A stretch of 37,994 bases of DNA, taken from NCBI GenBank assembly GCA_009929735.1, contig RZZU01000025.1, positions 1 through 37,994 of the forward strand, given 5' to 3'. Both the position numbers and the translations under genes were made by a program. Source of the DNA: Clostridia bacterium. GTDB taxonomy: Bacteria > Bacillota > Clostridia > Lachnospirales > Anaerotignaceae. This document shows, piece by piece, positions 33,797-37,994 of this stretch (positions within the stretch are counted from its first letter, which is position 1; each line of letters starts with the position of its first letter). The notes under the pieces are model-generated. The model saw only the letters and a list, made by a program, of their open reading frames with translations, made no database searches and was not told where the DNA came from.

Positions 33797-34396
33797 TTAC
33801 AATATCACAGGACAATTTATTTTCTCAATCGTTGTCTTTTTTTCAGAAACCAAAACAGAGCTGTAACATCCCTGCTCTGAGAAAAAACGCCAGAATCCAT
33901 CGGGACCCGCACCTGTCAAATAACAAAGCATTGCACTCATGGGGCCGTTATGCGAAACGATGATAACATTTTTCCCCTTATTATCCTTTATGATTCGCTC
34001 CAATCCCTCTGTTACCCTTTTATAAAATTCCTCAAAAGCTTCCCCTCCGGGCACGGAGCTTGTTTTCCAGTCCTTTACCCAACGTTTTAACTCTTCTCCA
34101 TGATTATCCCTTATGTAAGTGCCTTCTTTATCTTCCCAATCGCCAAAAAACAGCTCTCTGAAACAGCTGTCCTTGTGCACTTTAATTTTTTTATCTGCAC
34201 CTATAATCTCGGCCGTATGTGCTGCACGAAGCAAATCGCTTGCGTAAATTTTATCATAAGGAACTGTATTAAAAAAATTTTTCAATTTGTTTGCCTGCAT
34301 GATCCCCGCTTCGTTTATATCGCAGTCTGTCCAACCATAAAACATACCACGTAAGTTCCAATCCGTTTCACCATGCCGAACAAGATTAATCTTCAT
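33797..34396 (-). CDS. Histidine phosphatase family protein (phosphoglycerate mutase-like)
   Basis: A 199-residue enzyme. The phospho-His motif is LVRHGETDWN (residues 5-14); the second catalytic His is in VIIVSHNGPMSA, and FRELFFGDWE supplies the conserved Glu. The family includes CobC alpha-ribazole phosphatase and small-molecule phosphatases; no cobalamin genes are near, so the substrate stays open. GAGGTGA precedes the ATG. Transcribed in the same direction as the DUF1540 gene, but a terminator lies between. Confidence 0.9.
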   Translation of the reverse strand: MKINLVRHGETDWNLRGMFYGWTDCDINEAGIMQANKLKNFFNTVPYDKIYASDLLRAAHTAEIIGADKKIKVHKDSCFRELFFGDWEDKEGTYIRDNHGEELKRWVKDWKTSSVPGGEAFEEFYKRVTEGLERIIKDNKGKNVIIVSHNGPMSAMLCYLTGAGPDGFWRFFSEQGCYSSVLVSEKKTTIEKINCPVIL

Positions 34397-34474
34397 ATTT
34401 CCATCACCTCGTTTCTATTTTAAGCGAAAGCTACTTATCCTAGCAAGCATTTTAATGTAAAATAATATAAAAGA

Positions 34475-34511
34475 CGGGCACCTTTTTACGATATTCATAA
34501 AAAGGCGCCCG
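34475..34511 (-). terminator. Intrinsic terminator of the DUF1540 gene
   Basis: A 14-bp stem (34475-34488 with 34498-34511, one G.T) with a 9-nt loop, followed on the minus strand by TCTTTTATATTATTTT. It starts 23 bp after the DUF1540 stop codon. Confidence 0.75.
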
Positions 34512-34533
34512 CTATCAAAAATAACCGGTTATC

Positions 34534-34695
34534 TTACTTGTTGATGAAGGATTGACAGTCTGTACACTGATCCATTGTAGGATTTCCTTCATGTGTACCA
34601 ATCTGAATTGCCTCAAGTGTACAGTAGTTTTTGTTGTTGTGATGATGTCTGCAAGTTTCCACGGTACATTTAATACATTCATTACATTTCTCCAT
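34534..34695 (-). CDS. DUF1540 family Cys-rich small protein
   Basis: A 53-residue protein, too short for most gene callers. It starts MEKCNECIKCTVETCRHHH and ends with CTLEAIQIGTHEG and then MDQCTDCQSF, giving the CxxCxxC, C, C, CxxC pattern of DUF1540, presumed to bind metal such as zinc. A strong AAAGGAGGG lies seven bases before the ATG. It has its own terminator. Function unknown; several clostridial members are linked to sporulation. Confidence 0.88.
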   Translation of the reverse strand: MEKCNECIKCTVETCRHHHNNKNYCTLEAIQIGTHEGNPTMDQCTDCQSFINK

Positions 34696-34785
34696 GTTGA
34701 TTCCCTCCTTTTGTTTTGATTACGATATTATTGTGTCCGTAAAAAAAATAATTATTACTGTATTTATGTGGTCATTTTTAGAAAA

Positions 34786-34816
34786 AATGGCATTCGTAAA
34801 ATTCACGAATGCCATT
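34786..34816 (-). terminator. Intrinsic terminator of the HD-domain gene
   Basis: A perfect 12-bp stem (34786-34797 with 34805-34816) with a 7-nt loop, followed on the minus strand by TTTTCTAAAAA. It lies 265 bp past the HD-domain gene, with no gene in between, so the 3' untranslated region would be long. Confidence 0.55.
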
Positions 34817-35080
34817 CAAACCTATTCATCAAATACTTTCTTTCTTTTAAATCAATAAGAATTTCATGTTTTTTTCACAACAAATTGTTTGTTAAGCAAA
34901 TAGGCTTTTACAAAACTTCGCCACAACGCAGAAATACTTTCATAAATTCATATAAAACCTTCTTTTACAATGTTTCCCGCTCTTAGTTTGCTTGAACCAA
35001 GGCATTTACTGTGATGAAATCAAAGCTTTCCATTCGTCCGTTTTTTAGCAGTTCATGCGAAAAAATTTTTTTTAATACCA

Positions 35081-35641
35081 TTAGTTTCTTGGATCAGCCT
35101 TCATCGCCTCCAGCGTTTTAGCCATTAAATCATCCAGTTCCCAGCCCAGCTGTTCTGCGCCTCTGCGGATTACATCTCTATCACAGCCTGCCGCAAATGC
35201 CTTATCCTTAAATTTTTTCTTTATAGATTTCAGCTCCATATCCTGCACACTTTTGGAAGGACGCATTAACGCCGCTGCACCGATTAAACCTGTTAGCTCA
35301 TCTACGGCAAAAAGAACCTTTTCCATTTCGTGAATCGGCTCAATGTCACAGCAAATTCCGTATCCATGGCTTGCTACCGCGCGAATCAAGCGCTCCTCCA
35401 AATCATGCTCCTTCATCAGCTCCTGACATTTTATGCAATGCGCCTCAGGGTACATTTCAAAATCCAAGTCATGCAGTAATCCTACGTTTCCCCAAAAGTC
35501 CTCTTCCTCGCCATAGCCAAGCTCTTTCGCAAAATAACGCATTGTGCTTTCAACAATTTCACCATGACGCAAGTGAAAAGGTTCTTTGTTATATAAGGTG
35601 AGCAACTCCCAAGCTTCATCTCTTGTTATTTTCTTTGCCAT
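35081..35641 (-). CDS. HD-domain protein (predicted phosphohydrolase)
   Basis: A 186-residue soluble protein of the HDIG/HD group. Metal-binding residues are His26 in HLRHGEIVES, His-Asp in GLLHDLDFE (near 57), His in AVASHGYG (near 92) and a later Asp in FAVDELTGLIGAA. HD proteins hydrolyse phosphate esters of nucleotides or similar compounds; the substrate is unknown. AGAGG precedes ATG 35641. It is divergent from luxS. Confidence 0.85.
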   Translation of the reverse strand: MAKKITRDEAWELLTLYNKEPFHLRHGEIVESTMRYFAKELGYGEEEDFWGNVGLLHDLDFEMYPEAHCIKCQELMKEHDLEERLIRAVASHGYGICCDIEPIHEMEKVLFAVDELTGLIGAAALMRPSKSVQDMELKSIKKKFKDKAFAAGCDRDVIRRGAEQLGWELDDLMAKTLEAMKADPRN

Positions 35642-35733
35642 GTGTATTCCTCTTTTCCATCATATGATTTTATATTTTTAAATATTTTACTGCAAAACTG
35701 CAAAGCTATCAACCCTTGACTAACAAGTTGCAC

Positions 35734-35762
35734 TTGAAATTGCATATAAAAACAGGTAAAAT
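35734..35762 (+). promoter_or_regulatory. Sigma-A promoter of luxS
   Basis: TTGAAA (35734-35739), a 17-bp spacer and TAAAAT (35757-35762), 39 bp before the luxS start codon. Confidence 0.6.
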
Positions 35763-35801
35763 GACCTTGTTTGAGGATAGAAAAAAGAAAAGGAGAAAAT
35801 C

Positions 35802-36287
35802 ATGGACGTAACTAGTTTTGGCATTGATCACAATATCCTTCTAAGAGGAATTTATGTATCCAGAAAAGATACCGTGGAAAACGGAGTTTTAACGACTTTT
35901 GATGTTCGCATGAAGGAACCTAATCGGGAAATGGTTTTGGATACCTCCGTTATGCACACCATTGAACACTTAATGGCAACCTTCTTTCGCAGCCACCCTC
36001 TTTGGGAAGAAAAAACAATTTACATCGGACCCATGGGATGCCGTACCGGTATGTATGCTATTTTTAAGGGGGACTTGGAATCTGCTGATATCGCAGGCAT
36101 TATGAAAGAATGCTATGATTATATGAGTAGCTTTGAGGGAGAAATTCCTGCTGCAAAAGCAGAAATGTGCGGAAATTATTTAGACCATAACTTGGCAATT
36201 ACGAAGCTGGAATGCAAAAAATTTGCTGACGAAGTTTTGACTTGTCTAAAAGAAGATAATATGGTTTATCCCCGCCAAAACAGATAA
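35802..36287 (+). CDS. luxS: S-ribosylhomocysteine lyase (autoinducer-2 synthase) LuxS
   Basis: A 161-residue metalloenzyme that splits S-ribosylhomocysteine into homocysteine and the precursor of autoinducer-2. The iron ligands are in VMHTIEHLMATF and near CGNYLDHNL, and the catalytic Cys is in GPMGCRTGMY. AAGGAG lies six bases before the ATG. It recycles the product of SAM-dependent methylation and is not part of an operon. Polyamine synthesis in this window is another consumer of SAM, but is not otherwise linked. Confidence 0.96.
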   Translation: MDVTSFGIDHNILLRGIYVSRKDTVENGVLTTFDVRMKEPNREMVLDTSVMHTIEHLMATFFRSHPLWEEKTIYIGPMGCRTGMYAIFKGDLESADIAGIMKECYDYMSSFEGEIPAAKAEMCGNYLDHNLAITKLECKKFADEVLTCLKEDNMVYPRQNR

Positions 36288-36384
36288 TGAAACGCTGATT
36301 AATAACATCTTTAAAATCTCCATTACGAATTACTTCTATATTTTGCTGATGTCAGAGTAAAATATGGCGCAGATTATCCCTTTT

Positions 36385-36426
36385 CATTGCTCCTTTTTCA
36401 GGTTTTTTCCTGAAAGAGGAACAATG
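36385..36426. other. Long hairpin downstream of luxS
   Basis: An 18-pair stem with one mismatch and one G.T (36385-36402 with 36409-36426) and a T6 loop, about 100 bp after luxS. No T-run follows. It may end the luxS transcript with the help of a factor, or be the edge of a mobile-element remnant. Confidence 0.5.
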
Positions 36427-36482
36427 ATACCATGCAGAATTCCTATGTTCGCCCAACTCTGACGCACATAAGAAGATTCACA

Positions 36483-36653
36483 CTAGCAAACAAAATGCGA
36501 AAAAGATTCAGATTTTTGGCGGTTCCACTTTGCAGCGGTGCAGCGGATTGATGACTTACGATTCTCTATCTGCTTAGCCCAGTTGATTCCTTGGTAGTTG
36601 TCAGCAACTTTGAAACAGGATAGACGGATGTTGGTACGAAGCTCAAATGACAT
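36483..36653 (-). other. Unassigned 56-codon ORF within a mobile-element scar
   Basis: An open frame on the minus strand encodes a basic 56-residue peptide (MSFELRTNIRLSCFKVADN, then QGINWAKQIENRKSS). It has no ribosome-binding site and overlaps the IS5 remnant by 11 bp. The composition looks protein-like rather than random, so it may be the C-terminal piece of a broken gene. I cannot name the family. Confidence 0.3.
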
Positions 36654-36708
36654 CTTCTACACTAACATCGGAAAGATTAAACCAGTTCTGCATCAGGTAT
36701 AAAAATAC
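36643..36708 (-). pseudogene. Remnant of an IS5-family transposase
   Basis: A 21-codon segment reading VFLYLMQNWFNLSDVSVEDVI and then TGA. This is the characteristic N-terminal stretch of IS5-family transposases (LMQxWFNLSDEGxEDAIYDSYAMR). The rest of the gene is missing on both sides: the frame is closed by stop codons, upstream just before the segment and downstream right after EDVI. It marks an old insertion near luxS. Confidence 0.6.
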
Positions 36709-36727
36709 CTACTTTAAGCTTATGATT

Positions 36728-37675
36728 TTATTCATTGCTGACCAATTTTACTTCATTTTTATTGAAACCCAAACTAAATTCCAGGTGGGTTGCAACAAAA
36801 ATATATATAGCAACTCCAATCATAACATCAAATGGATATAAAAAAAGCTTGTTACTATCAATGATTAATGGAAGCAGTGCTATAGCCCCAGCTGGAGGAA
36901 ACCAAACTTTACTTTTAGTAAATATAAACACTGTAGCGACAGTAATCAGGAATCCTGATACCAACAATGATTGTCCCATTTTTATATTTACAATTAAGCA
37001 TATTAATGCACCAGCCCAGGCTGCTAAAGTAATAATTGTATAAATTTTAAAAGGTATTTTTCTTACTTTACTGTCTTCATAAGTAAGTTCAACAAATGTA
37101 ACGATTAATGGCGGTGCTATTAAATATATGTTACCTGTGAATACACCTATTAAAAGAAGTACAAAAATCACTATTAATATATATGTGAATCTTTTAGTTT
37201 CTATTTTTAAATTCATGATATATTCATGATATATCTCTTTTTCTCTTACTTTGGTAATTTCAAATATAATCTGAACACATATAATAACAACGGACATTAT
37301 ACATACACTTATTGGATAAATTATACTTGTTGTTCCCATTATTATTGGCAGAATGCAGGCAGAAATCATAGGCAGAAAATTGCATCGTGTTAAAATAAGC
37401 ATAACTGCTGTGGATACAAAACCGATAATAACATTAAAAATTAACGGTGCTGTTAAAAACCTAACAATAAGTACTCCAATAATTGCCGCATATGTCATTA
37501 ACAGAATCATTTTAATTCTGCTAACCTTCCAGGGTTTCTTATCTAGTATTAATCCCCCAATTACCAGTGCTGCTACTTCAGGAAATATTATTTCTTTCTC
37601 ACCTGTAAACTCCGAAACTCCTATCATAAGCAAAATTATTATTATCGAAACAAAATACCTTACTTTATTTTTCAA
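36728..37675 (-). CDS. HPP-like integral membrane protein
   Basis: A 315-residue protein, almost entirely hydrophobic, with about ten helices. It appears to be two related halves; the second contains VWFPPAGAIALLPLII, similar to the HPPAGA motif of HPP-family proteins, and the first contains IIFPEVAALVIGGLI at the matching place. HPP proteins include nitrite transporters in plants; most bacterial ones are uncharacterised. The start codon is TTG, with AGGAGG eight bases upstream. The gene is much richer in AT than its neighbours and lies between two IS remnants, which suggests horizontal acquisition. Confidence 0.7.
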   Translation of the reverse strand: MKNKVRYFVSIIIILLMIGVSEFTGEKEIIFPEVAALVIGGLILDKKPWKVSRIKMILLMTYAAIIGVLIVRFLTAPLIFNVIIGFVSTAVMLILTRCNFLPMISACILPIIMGTTSIIYPISVCIMSVVIICVQIIFEITKVREKEIYHEYIMNLKIETKRFTYILIVIFVLLLIGVFTGNIYLIAPPLIVTFVELTYEDSKVRKIPFKIYTIITLAAWAGALICLIVNIKMGQSLLVSGFLITVATVFIFTKSKVWFPPAGAIALLPLIIDSNKLFLYPFDVMIGVAIYIFVATHLEFSLGFNKNEVKLVSNE

Positions 37676-37776
37676 ACTTATTCCTCCTGTTTTTATCTTA
37701 ATTAACTTTCTTCTTCCTCTACTTTCATTTTGCCATATTAAACACCCTTGAAGGTGTAACTTTATTCTTGTTTCTT

Positions 37777-37785
37777 ATTATATCA
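37777..37785 (-). promoter_or_regulatory. Extended -10 promoter of the HPP-like gene
   Basis: TGATATAAT on the minus strand, a perfect extended -10, about 100 bp before the start codon. A small hairpin (ACACC with GGTGT, 37742-37757) follows in the leader. Confidence 0.5.
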
Positions 37786-37927
37786 TAGCAAGTAAAAAAC
37801 GTCTTACCCATTTCTCACCCCACCGAGTCATACAAAAACCTGGTAATAAATTGAAAAGGGTCGGACTGCAAATATTGAAGAATGTGCCAAAGCTAGATAA
37901 GGGGGTGCGGACGATTTCTTGGACAGT

Positions 37928-37994
37928 TTAAGCAGCTAATCCAAGGCTTCGTCGGTACTCTAAGGGACTCAAATTTCCAAGTGATGTTTTAATT
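37928..37994 (-). CDS. IS3-family transposase, C-terminal end (cut by the window edge)
   Basis: The last 21 codons read IKTSLGNLSPLEYRRSLGLA, then one more alanine and TAA. NLSPLEYR is the well-known C-terminal motif of IS3-family (IS150-group) OrfB transposases. The rest lies beyond the right edge. The sequence just outside, around 37901-37925, is GC-richer (AAGGGGGTGCGGACGATTT) and is probably the terminal inverted repeat of the element. Confidence 0.8.
   Translation of the reverse strand, partial: IKTSLGNLSPLEYRRSLGLAA

Overview
The window looks like chromosome of an anaerobic, spore-forming, low-GC Firmicute, most likely a member of class Clostridia close to the Lachnospiraceae or Anaerotignaceae. 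I infer this from gene content (a sporulation sigma factor of the SigG type, the ylxM-ffh-rpsP-khpA-rimM-trmD cluster, a DUF1540 protein, luxS, a polyamine cluster typical of gut clostridia) and from strong AGGAGG ribosome-binding sites. The species cannot be named from the sequence alone.

Left part (1-12,000), almost all on the minus strand: an ammonium transporter fused to a P-II domain, behind a short leader with an intrinsic terminator; a sodium/phosphate cotransporter with a PhoU-like tail; mnmA overlapping a DUF5662 gene; a cysteine hydrolase of the isochorismatase family; a SigG-like sigma factor with a SigF/G-type promoter and odd residues in region 2; and a two-gene signalling unit, an Hpt protein followed by a receiver / degenerate GGDEF / EAL / PAS protein.

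Centre (12,000-25,100): on the plus strand, a 98-residue protein whose core is 24 cysteines in 31 residues, encoded by a perfect 15-bp tandem repeat and preceded by a SigK-like promoter; then an ABC transporter ATPase/permease pair without a binding protein. On the minus strand lies a tightly coupled polyamine operon, speD-speA-speE-speB-carboxyspermidine dehydrogenase-carboxyspermidine decarboxylase, followed by aspartate kinase. It encodes both the decarboxy-SAM route and the aspartate-semialdehyde route of aminopropyl transfer. Its roughly 390-nt leader is filled with about a dozen small adjoining hairpins and ends in an intrinsic terminator just before the speD ribosome-binding site. Beyond it are a LysR regulator and threonine dehydrogenase, with a perfect palindrome in the tdh promoter.

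Right part (25,100-37,994): an OmpR-type two-component system, tRNA-Lys(TTT), a YheO-like regulator, an acetate/succinate transporter, the SRP/ribosome maturation operon (without rplS after trmD), a histidine phosphatase, a DUF1540 Cys-rich protein, an HD-domain protein, luxS, and a mobile-element-scarred end: an IS5-family transposase remnant, an unassigned small ORF, an AT-rich HPP-like membrane protein and the C-terminal end of an IS3-family transposase cut by the window edge.

The strongest candidates for undescribed biology are the hairpin-array leader of the polyamine operon, the CCCCR-repeat protein, and a possible pseudoknot RNA between the polyamine operon and aspartate kinase.
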